Assembly (NCBI GenBank): GCA_964461765.1
Contig: CAYWVS010000118.1
Coordinates: 1 to 5,713, forward strand
Direction: 5' to 3'
Source of the DNA: JAVVUJ01 sp964461765
GTDB lineage: Bacteria; Bacillota; Clostridia; Peptostreptococcales; Anaerovoracaceae
Length of the DNA: 5,713 nt
Part shown: positions 1 to 4,298 of the stretch, piece by piece
Numbering within the stretch: position 1 is the stretch's first letter
Layout of the letters: every line of letters starts with the position of its first letter
The notes under the pieces: model-generated
The model's input: the letters and a program-made list of their open reading frames with translations, nothing else
The model's database searches: none
What the model was told of the DNA's origin: nothing
Translations under genes and position numbers: made by a program

Positions 1-137
1 AAATTGTGGTCAAGTGGAGAGGAAATGGGAACTTGTTCTTTGCCAATTGGCTTAACTATGTATACCAAGAAACTCCTTATGATCTGAGGAAATTGGATGA
101 AATGGATTGGATGGCAAATTCTCAAGAACGAGGATAA
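1..137 (+). CDS. metA: Homoserine O-acyltransferase MetA, C-terminal end only (partial)
   Basis: The third frame is open from the left edge and gives 44 residues before TAA at 135-137. It contains KWRGNGNLFFANWLNY followed by VYQETPYDLRKL. This matches the conserved end of the MetA family (WR.HGNLLF.NWLNY.VYQ.TPYDL), which acylates the hydroxyl of L-homoserine as the first committed step of methionine synthesis in the cytoplasm. Most Firmicute MetA proteins use acetyl-CoA rather than succinyl-CoA, but the catalytic and specificity residues lie upstream of the window, so the acyl donor cannot be read here. About a dozen polar residues (DEMDWMANSQERG) extend past the TPYDL motif, a variable tail in this family. 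No clear terminator follows. The identification rests on recalled family motifs and is fairly secure despite the short length. Confidence 0.8.
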   Translation, partial: IVVKWRGNGNLFFANWLNYVYQETPYDLRKLDEMDWMANSQERG

Positions 138-230
138 AGAAATTTAAGTGCAATCAGTCATTAAACCAAAGAGATAAGGTATAAATGGTAAGGAAAACGA
201 ATAAATAATAATTTAGATTCAGTAGCTTTA

Positions 231-259
231 TTTAAAAGTTTTTAAACATGTTTTACTAT
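231..259 (+). promoter_or_regulatory. Weak candidate promoter for rlmD
   Basis: The 175-base gap after metA is very AT-rich and holds no gene. TTTAAA at 231-236 and TACTAT at 254-259 are separated by 17 bases, each matching 4 of 6 consensus positions. The perfect palindrome AAACATGTTT (244-253) abuts the -10 box and could be an operator or chance in AT-rich DNA. The rlmD ribosome-binding site is AAGGGAG (294-300), 12 bases before the ATG, which is longer than ideal. Base composition alone could produce these boxes, so confidence is low. Confidence 0.3.
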
Positions 260-312
260 TTTTAAATATATTTTTAATTTTATTATTAATTTTAAGGGAG
301 ATAGAGATTTTT

Positions 313-1488
313 ATGGATATATGTAAACACAATGATCAATGCGGAGGCTGTATTTATCAGGGAATTCCGTATCAGGATCAACTGATCTTAAAGGGAAAGG
401 ATGTCGTTCGCCTGATGAAGGAAAAGGAAGTGACCTTCCAGAAGAATTTAGGCATTGAGGGTAGTCCCAAGCAGTACCGATACAGAAATAAAATGGAGTA
501 TACCTTTGGGGATGAGGTAAAGGATGGACCCCTGACTTTGGGAATGCACGAAAGCGGTAAGTTCATGAACATCGTAACCGTGGATGAATGCCAACTGGTG
601 GATGAGGACTTCAACTTGATTTTGAAGGCAGCTTTGGAATTTTGCAAGGAAAAAGCCTATAAGGCTTATCACAAAAAAAGCCATAAGGGTATTTTAAGGC
701 ACTTAATCGTTAGGAAAGGCGAGAATACTTCGGAGCTTTTGGTCAATTTGATCACCTCCACACAACTGACGGAGTCGGGGGAAGCCTTTGATGACGGCGG
801 TTTTGTGGCTGTGCTTTCCAACTTGCCACTGCAAAACAGCTTGGTGGGAATTCTACATACTTACAATGACAATTTGGCTGACTTTGTAAAATGTGACCGA
901 ATGGAAATTCTGCAAGGGCGAGACTACTATCTGGAAAAGGTTATGGGCTTGCAGTTTCAAGTCAGCGCTTTTTCCTTTTTTCAGACCAATATTACCGCCA
1001 TCGAAAGGCTTTACACAGAGGCCATCTCACTGATTAAAGATTTGAATGGAAAAACGGTCTATGATTTATATTGCGGTACCGGAACTATCACGCAGATATT
1101 AGCGCTAAGAGCAAAAAAAGCCATCGGTATTGAACTGGTGGAGGAATCCGTTGCGGCAGCCAAGGAAAACGCGCGACTCAACGGTCTGGAAAACTGCGAG
1201 TTTATCGCAGGGGATGTATTTGAAAAGCTGGATCAGGTGGAGCAAAAGCCGGATGTCATCGTGGTGGATCCCCCTAGAGTAGGGATACACCCCAAGGCTT
1301 TGGAGAAAATCATCAGCTATGGTGTAGAACAGATTGTCTATATTTCCTGCAATCCCAAAAGCCTGGCAGAGAACCTGAGCGTCATGCAGATGAGCGGGTA
1401 TGAAGTGAAAAGTGTAAAGGCATATGATAATTTTCCTATGAGTGGGCATGTGGAGTGCGTGTGTTTGTTGCAGCGTGCTGAAAGATAA
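313..1488 (+). CDS. rlmD: 23S rRNA (uracil-C5)-methyltransferase, RlmD/RumA family
   Basis: This 391-residue protein belongs to the class I SAM-dependent RNA m5U methyltransferases, which methylate C5 of a specific uracil in 23S rRNA (U1939 for E. coli RlmD). Cysteines 4, 10 and 13 (CKHNDQCGGC), with Cys93 as the likely fourth ligand, fit the family's [4Fe-4S] site. FSFFQTN is at 220-226. The SAM-binding motif DLYCGTG is at 251-257, IGIE ends at Glu274, and DPPR is at 319-322. SCNP (345-348) supplies the catalytic Cys346, and HVE (379-381) supplies the probable general base Glu381. All core residues appear intact. The usual N-terminal TRAM RNA-binding domain is missing, because the iron-sulfur motif begins at residue 4. 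The gene stands alone, ends in a strong terminator, and has a more balanced base composition than the genes to its right. Which uracil is modified cannot be told from sequence. Many Firmicutes use a dual-site RlmCD, so the gene symbol is a family-level choice. Confidence 0.88.
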   Translation: MDICKHNDQCGGCIYQGIPYQDQLILKGKDVVRLMKEKEVTFQKNLGIEGSPKQYRYRNKMEYTFGDEVKDGPLTLGMHESGKFMNIVTVDECQLVDEDFNLILKAALEFCKEKAYKAYHKKSHKGILRHLIVRKGENTSELLVNLITSTQLTESGEAFDDGGFVAVLSNLPLQNSLVGILHTYNDNLADFVKCDRMEILQGRDYYLEKVMGLQFQVSAFSFFQTNITAIERLYTEAISLIKDLNGKTVYDLYCGTGTITQILALRAKKAIGIELVEESVAAAKENARLNGLENCEFIAGDVFEKLDQVEQKPDVIVVDPPRVGIHPKALEKIISYGVEQIVYISCNPKSLAENLSVMQMSGYEVKSVKAYDNFPMSGHVECVCLLQRAER

Positions 1489-1506
1489 AATAGATTTGGT
1501 TTAGTG

Positions 1507-1540
1507 AAAGCCGTGAGTTGAAAACAGCTCACGGCTTTTT
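1507..1540 (+). terminator. Intrinsic terminator after rlmD
   Basis: AAAGCCGTGAG (1507-1517) pairs perfectly with CTCACGGCTTT (1528-1538). Inner pairs 1518-1527 (wobble), 1519-1526 and 1520-1525 leave an AAAA tetraloop. The stem is followed by a T run (1536-1540). It lies 18 bases after the rlmD stop and separates that gene from the AT-rich region. The AAA on the 5' side is too short to make a good terminator in the other direction. From here to the promoter at 1727, about 185 bases, I see only AT-rich spacer with a direct repeat TTATGCA (1635-1641, 1661-1667) and no gene. Confidence 0.9.
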
Positions 1541-1726
1541 ATAGACTAAATCGAGAAAAGAGATTGATTTGAAAAAACTTAGAAGAATATAATCTTTAAA
1601 TAAGAAAATAAAAAGTTGAAAGTATAAACTAAGCTTATGCAGGTGAAATTGAATTCATTTTTATGCAATACTTTAACAGGTTGCCTTAAATTTTATTAAT
1701 ATAGATGCTAAAATGGATGATAATTG

Positions 1727-1755
1727 TTGAGAAATGTCTAAGTTTGAAGTATAAT
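1727..1755 (+). promoter_or_regulatory. Sigma-A-type promoter of the DUF262 gene
   Basis: TTGAGA (1727-1732) and TATAAT (1750-1755) are separated by exactly 17 bases. A second TATAAT lies at 1758-1763 in register with no clear -35. Transcription should begin near 1762, just before the ribosome-binding site AAAGGAGGTG (1766-1775). GGAGG ends 6 bases before ATG 1780, so the leader would be under 20 bases. This arrangement decides the start codon. The frame is open back to an ATG at 1705, but that ATG lies upstream of the promoter and has no ribosome-binding site. Confidence 0.75.
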
Positions 1756-1779
1756 AGTATAATTCAAAGGAGGTGTACA

Positions 1780-3450
1780 ATGTCATTTGAAGCTAAAGAG
1801 AAGTCTGTTGACAAATTATTAAATGATGCAATTTATTATATTCCACGAAACCAAAGAAGATATGTTTGGGGTAAACAAAATTGGGAAGATCTCTTCGAAG
1901 ACATATTGCTGGTTGTAGAAGGAGTTGCATCTACACATTTTATAGGAAGTGTAGTTCTAAAAGATGAGGGTAAGGAAGATGGGTTATCAAAATATACTGT
2001 TATAGATGGTCAACAAAGAATTGTTACTCTCACAATATTTTTAACTGCGATAATGTTTAAATTAAAAAAAATGAATTTAATGAACGATTTTGGAGGTACC
2101 ACAAAGTATTTAGTTGCACGAGATATAAAAAATAAATACAGAGAAATAGTATGTCATGAATATCATACAAGTTTAACAAAAATAATCAATGCAGTTATAG
2201 ATACTTCTCAAGAGGAAATGGAAAATAAAAGCATTAATGCATTTTCCAATATGTGTACAGTTCAAAGCAATAGAGATACTCCTATTGAAGCATTTAAATT
2301 TTTTGCAAATAAACTTGAAGCTATGGACAAGTCTACTATTTTATTAATTCGAGATGCTTTAATAGGTATAGGCTATGTAAACATAATTTCTTCTACCGAA
2401 GAAGACTCGTATACAATATTTGAAATTTTAAATGCAAGAGGAATGGATTTAGAAGATCACGAATTGCTAAAAAATTATATAATGCGATATCTCCAACCAT
2501 ATGACAGACGTGATGAAGCTAAAAGTATGTGGGAGGAAGTAGAGAGAACTCTGGATGTATCAATTAAAGATTTTTTCAGACATTATGCAATACACAAAAT
2601 TAATTATAACAATGATAAAAAACAAAAAATTTCTATTTATAAATCATTTCAAAATACATATCGCGGGAGAGATATGGATAAATTGTTAGATGATATTGTT
2701 CAAAAATCAAAGTATTATAATATAATATTGAATCCAACGAATGATAATAGTGTAGAATATAAAGTTTTTACTTTCTTCAAAGCAAAAAGAGTTGTTCAGT
2801 TTAGACCACTATTGCTAAGTTTAATGAAATGTCGTAGTTTAGAATATATCAGTGATGACAAATATAAAGAAACACTATTGTTTTTATATTATTTTTTTAT
2901 ATGTTATAAGATAATTGGTCAAGAAAATTCAAACATTTTAAGTGACACTATTTATAAATACTCTTATTTATTAGAGAAGTCATTTAAAAATGAAACATTA
3001 GATGATTGTCTTTGTAGTTTAAAAAATAAACTACCTACGTTAGCATCTTTTATAAATAGTTTTAAAAATTTAGGATGGTCAAATCATTGGGGAATATATC
3101 AAGATTCAAAAAATAAAGAACGATGCCAACTTGTACTCACTCTATTAGAGGAATATATTTCTCAAAGGGAACTAAATATTCCTGTTACTATAGAACATAT
3201 CTTACCCGATTCTGATTGTATAGAGAATGCTCAAATTGGAAATTTGTTTTTTATTGAAGAACCTTTGAATAGAAGATGTGGCACAAAACCATTGGAAGAA
3301 AAATATTTAATATATGAGGAATCAATTTTAAATTGTCCAAAAGGCTTCGTTAGTCGCTATAAGGAAAAAACGTTTAAACCAGAAGCAAGAACAGAATTTT
3401 TAGCAAAACTTGTTTTCAACAATATTTTATCTATACCAAATTATAATTAA
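1780..3450 (+). CDS. DUF262 and HNH (DUF1524) protein, GmrSD/SspE-like putative defence nuclease
   Basis: From ATG 1780 the protein has 556 residues. The N-terminal DUF262 (GmrSD_N) domain shows IPRNQRRYVW (21-30), HFIGS (53-57) and VIDGQQR (74-80). The DGQQR motif is the signature of this ParB-like NTPase fold. EILNARGMDLEDHELLKN (215-232) matches the family's second conserved block. The C-terminal DUF1524 domain is an HNH-type nuclease: IEHILP (471-476) with His473, IGN (486-488) with Asn488, then Asn497 and KPLEEK (503-508). In GmrSD this pair of domains makes a nucleotide-dependent nuclease that cuts modified phage DNA, and in SspE it acts with phosphorothioate marking. Here the protein stands alone, with no dnd, ssp or methylase gene visible, so a type IV-like, stand-alone defence role is inferred. 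The stretch is strikingly AT-rich: 2581-2640 has 9 G+C of 60, against 31 of 60 at 781-840 in rlmD. This suggests horizontal acquisition. The frame is intact. Confidence 0.8.
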   Translation: MSFEAKEKSVDKLLNDAIYYIPRNQRRYVWGKQNWEDLFEDILLVVEGVASTHFIGSVVLKDEGKEDGLSKYTVIDGQQRIVTLTIFLTAIMFKLKKMNLMNDFGGTTKYLVARDIKNKYREIVCHEYHTSLTKIINAVIDTSQEEMENKSINAFSNMCTVQSNRDTPIEAFKFFANKLEAMDKSTILLIRDALIGIGYVNIISSTEEDSYTIFEILNARGMDLEDHELLKNYIMRYLQPYDRRDEAKSMWEEVERTLDVSIKDFFRHYAIHKINYNNDKKQKISIYKSFQNTYRGRDMDKLLDDIVQKSKYYNIILNPTNDNSVEYKVFTFFKAKRVVQFRPLLLSLMKCRSLEYISDDKYKETLLFLYYFFICYKIIGQENSNILSDTIYKYSYLLEKSFKNETLDDCLCSLKNKLPTLASFINSFKNLGWSNHWGIYQDSKNKERCQLVLTLLEEYISQRELNIPVTIEHILPDSDCIENAQIGNLFFIEEPLNRRCGTKPLEEKYLIYEESILNCPKGFVSRYKEKTFKPEARTEFLAKLVFNNILSIPNYN

Positions 3451-3474
3451 TTTTGAAATATGTAAATTTTCGGT

Positions 3475-3506
3475 CAAGGAATTGCTGGGTTTCCAGCAAC
3501 TCCTTG
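3475..3506 (+). terminator. Hairpin after the DUF262 gene, probable terminator
   Basis: CAAGGA (3475-3480) pairs with TCCTTG (3501-3506). After one A/C mismatch, TTGCTGG (3482-3488) pairs with CCAGCAA (3493-3499) around a GTTT loop. This makes 13 pairs, 24 bases after the stop codon. The tail TTGTCT is only modestly T-rich, so termination may be weak or need a factor. The hairpin is nearly symmetric and could act on either strand. Confidence 0.5.
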
Positions 3507-3538
3507 TTGTCTACGCAAGGCGCGTTGAAGCCGTAACA

Positions 3539-3557
3539 CTGCTTACTAAGTAAGCAG
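3539..3557. repeat. Perfect 19-base palindrome, function unknown
   Basis: CTGCTTACTAAGTAAGCAG is a perfect inverted repeat with 9-base arms around a single central A. It lies 32 bases upstream of the -35 box of the small toxin promoter, in a locally GC-richer patch (about 3507-3570) that has no supported gene. It could be a repressor or activator site, or part of an RNA structure. A role is not shown by the sequence. Confidence 0.5.
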
Positions 3558-3589
3558 ATGGTGGGGGAGAAAAATACTCAAATAAACAC

Positions 3590-3618
3590 TTGTTCTTTCG
3601 CGGATATCGTGTTATACT
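3590..3618 (+). promoter_or_regulatory. Extended -10 promoter of the small toxin mRNA
   Basis: TATACT (3613-3618) is preceded by TG at 3610-3611 with one base between, giving an extended -10 (TGtTATACT). TTGTTC (3590-3595) sits 17 bases upstream as a weak -35 (3 of 6). Transcription would start near 3625, leaving a leader of about 50 bases before the toxin ATG at 3676. A structured leader of this kind is common in type I toxin mRNAs. Confidence 0.6.
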
Positions 3619-3647
3619 TTGCTCAAGGATTACCGTTTGGCGGTTGG

Positions 3648-3670
3648 TCACTCTCTTGTAAAGGGGGTGA
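3648..3670 (+). promoter_or_regulatory. Stem-loop masking the toxin Shine-Dalgarno
   Basis: TCACTCTC (3648-3655) can pair along its full length with GGGGGTGA (3663-3670): eight pairs, two of them G-U, around the 7-base loop TTGTAAA. The right arm is the toxin ribosome-binding site GGGGG (3663-3667), so translation would be shut while the stem holds. Type I toxin mRNAs such as bsrG are known to hide the ribosome-binding site in this way. Pairing is read from the sequence; its effect is inferred. Confidence 0.55.
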
Positions 3671-3675
3671 TGCTT

Positions 3676-3762
3676 ATGGTTACATATACGGAACTGTTTC
3701 AGTTCTGCTTAGTAATTATTGGAGTTATCACCATTTGTTTGATGATACACTTCAAGAAATAG
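3676..3762 (+). CDS. Small hydrophobic peptide, holin-like type I toxin
   Basis: This is a 28-residue peptide that begins MVTYTELFQF and ends in MIHFKK. It has one predicted transmembrane segment (about residues 7-26), an acidic/polar N-terminus and a Lys-Lys C-terminus. The MVTY.ELFQF opening, the length and the layout match the 'putative holin-like toxin' family (Hol_Tox, related to TxpA/BsrG) found in Firmicutes, whose members insert into the membrane and are held off by antisense RNA. ATG 3676 is chosen because it lies 8 bases after GGGGG (3663-3667). An in-frame ATG at 3670 is only 2 bases from it. The gene has its own promoter, a masked ribosome-binding site and a convergent antisense promoter, all of which fit a type I system. 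A different reading frame is open across it for 72 codons but looks unlike a protein. Family assignment is from remembered patterns; toxicity is inferred. Confidence 0.7.
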   Translation: MVTYTELFQFCLVIIGVITICLMIHFKK

Positions 3763-3766
3763 CAAC

Positions 3767-3795
3767 AGCCGCCTAAACTGATTATTTAGGCGGCT
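3767..3795. terminator. GC-rich hairpin at the toxin 3' end, possibly shared terminator
   Basis: AGCCGCCTAAA (3767-3777) pairs perfectly with TTTAGGCGGCT (3785-3795) around CTGATTA, an 11-pair stem 4 bases after the toxin stop codon. Neither side has a real T run: plus continues CACTCATTTA, and minus continues GTTGCTATTT. It may therefore be a stability element rather than a classical terminator. It lies in the region where the toxin mRNA and the antisense RNA would overlap, like the shared 3' hairpins of other convergent toxin/antitoxin pairs. Confidence 0.55.
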
Positions 3796-3805
3796 CACTC
3801 ATTTA

Positions 3806-3836
3806 GGACTGACCGCCATACGAAAAGCGGTAATCC
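3806..3836 (+). terminator. Second 3' hairpin of the toxin transcript
   Basis: ACCGC (3812-3816) pairs with GCGGT (3827-3831) around a 10-base loop. Outer pairs between GGA (3806-3808) and TCC (3834-3836) close the stem with a bulge and a mismatch. The tail TTCTTGGTT is moderately T-rich. This could be where the toxin mRNA ends, giving an RNA of roughly 215 bases. The same bases can instead pair with the mRNA leader (see the findings). Confidence 0.4.
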
Positions 3837-3848
3837 TTCTTGGTTACT

Positions 3849-3877
3849 ATATTACAGGATATGATTAAAGATGTCAA
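3849..3877 (-). promoter_or_regulatory. Convergent promoter of the antisense RNA
   Basis: Read on the minus strand, a perfect TTGACA -35 (plus-strand TGTCAA, 3872-3877) is followed after 17 bases by TAATAT (plus-strand ATATTA, 3849-3854; 4 of 6). It fires toward the toxin gene and looks at least as strong as the toxin promoter. That is the usual balance in type I systems, where the antisense RNA is made in excess. No plausible coding sequence starts just downstream on this strand, which supports a non-coding product. Confidence 0.6.
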
Positions 3878-3924
3878 ATAAAATTCATTTGAATTATAAA
3901 AATATTCTAAGAATTTCCGAATCA

Positions 3925-3955
3925 TTAGTAAAAACATATGTGTTTAATGTAAAAT
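3925..3955 (+). promoter_or_regulatory. Weak candidate promoter before the GIY-YIG-like stub
   Basis: TAAAAT (3950-3955) could be a -10 box, with a poor -35 TTAGTA (3925-3930) at 19 bases. ACATATG occurs at 3934-3940 and again at 3962-3968. The rest of the gap from 3878 to 4027 is AT-rich apart from a GC-richer patch at 3974-4010, where TCGGT (3984-3988) could pair with ACCGA (4002-4006). I recognise no RNA family there. Confidence 0.25.
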
Positions 3956-4033
3956 AGAAATACATATGCTTAAAGGATGTGGAGTCGGTGGCAATAAAGG
4001 TGACCGAAGCTTGTAACTGGAAAAAGTGTGGAT

Positions 4034-4216
4034 ATGGATATACAGTTGAATCAAATACTGAATTTATCTCCAGAAGATATAGAAAACAGTAAAATCGAAT
4101 TTAATATGCAAGCTGGCAGCGGTGGTCAGCCATTCCTCGACCGATGGCTCATAAAAATAAGCAATATTCACTTTGAATTTTTTTGCAACTTTAATTATAA
4201 ATTTTCATTTATATGA
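4034..4216 (+). pseudogene. N-terminal remnant of a GIY-YIG nuclease family protein (putative)
   Basis: The frame opens at GTG 4028 or ATG 4034 and stops at 4214-4216, about 60 residues. Residues ILNLSPEDIENSKIEFNMQA, followed by GSGGQPFLDRW (ending near 4149), read like a real conserved N-terminus. They resemble the opening block of a longer Firmicute GIY-YIG family protein (pattern I.NL..ED..NSKIE.NM.AG.GG..F.DRWL) of a few hundred residues. After DRWL the sequence turns abruptly into AT-rich, low-complexity translation (NIHFEFFCNFNYKFSF), and no GIY-YIG catalytic domain follows. The simplest reading is a gene truncated by a deletion near 4150. The ribosome-binding site is poor (GGAAAAA, 4019-4025). 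Family identity is from memory and uncertain; the alternative is an intact small protein of unknown function. Confidence 0.5.
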
Positions 4217-4248
4217 TTGACTTAGTCCAAATATGGATATAGTATAGT
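4217..4248 (+). promoter_or_regulatory. Candidate promoter of the AAA ATPase gene
   Basis: TTGACT (4217-4222; 5 of 6) is followed by two overlapping TATAGT boxes (4238-4243 and 4243-4248). The spacers are 15 and 20 bases, neither ideal; TAGTAT at 4240-4245 has a 17-base spacer but a poorer match. A start near 4250-4255 would put GTG 4299 about 45 bases downstream and exclude GTG 4251 as a start. The bases from about 4153 to 4216, between the remnant and this promoter, hold nothing I recognise. Confidence 0.4.
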
Positions 4249-4298
4249 TAGTGAAAATACAAATAAAATTATGCAAAAATTTTCAATGGAGGTTTCTT

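Larger units (their letters stand above)
3767..3842 (-). ncRNA. Putative antisense RNA antitoxin
   Basis: The convergent promoter at 3849-3877 would start a minus-strand RNA near 3842, running toward the toxin gene. It would be fully complementary to the 3' part of the toxin mRNA. The RNA would begin with a stem-loop (ACCGC/GCGGT) and could stop at or after the 11-pair hairpin ending at 3767, or read on into the toxin coding region. The end given is only the nearest structured point. The layout follows TxpA/RatA and BsrG/SR4 of Bacillus, where the antisense RNA overlaps the toxin 3' end and triggers mRNA decay. No RNA data support it here. Confidence 0.5.

Noticed and set aside
378..1532. Several minus-strand frames of 64-114 codons opposite rlmD
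   Set aside because: They lie antisense to a clearly coding gene and have no ribosome-binding sites or domain-like sequence; they are shadows of its codon pattern.
1705..1779. Upstream start extending the DUF262 protein by 25 residues
   Set aside because: ATG 1705 lies upstream of the promoter at 1727-1755 and lacks a ribosome-binding site. ATG 1780 follows AAAGGAGGTG at ideal spacing.
3558..3776. 72-codon plus-strand frame across the toxin locus
   Set aside because: It has no ribosome-binding site, spans the toxin promoter and runs in a different frame from the 28-residue toxin. Its translation shows no recognisable domain. The toxin frame has a good ribosome-binding site and a family-like sequence.
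3590..3877. Fst/par-type antitoxin pairing through direct repeats
   Set aside because: The repeats flanking the toxin are inverted, not direct, so the antisense RNA's 5' end resembles rather than complements the toxin leader. A TxpA/RatA-like 3' overlap fits better.
3966..4016. 16-codon frame beginning MLKGCGVGGNKGDRSL
   Set aside because: It has no ribosome-binding site and no known match, and the length is within chance.
3988..4092. 34-codon frame from GTG 3988 with cysteines spaced C-x4-C (ACNWKKCGYGY)
   Set aside because: It overlaps the better-supported GIY-YIG-like remnant in another frame, and I recognise no family. The sequence looks protein-like and GGATGTGG lies just upstream, so it is a weak second choice rather than impossible.
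4251..4298. Upstream GTG start extending the ATPase by 16 residues
   Set aside because: There is no ribosome-binding site before 4251, and the candidate promoter overlaps it. GTG 4299 has GGAGG six bases upstream and gives the N-terminus typical of the family.
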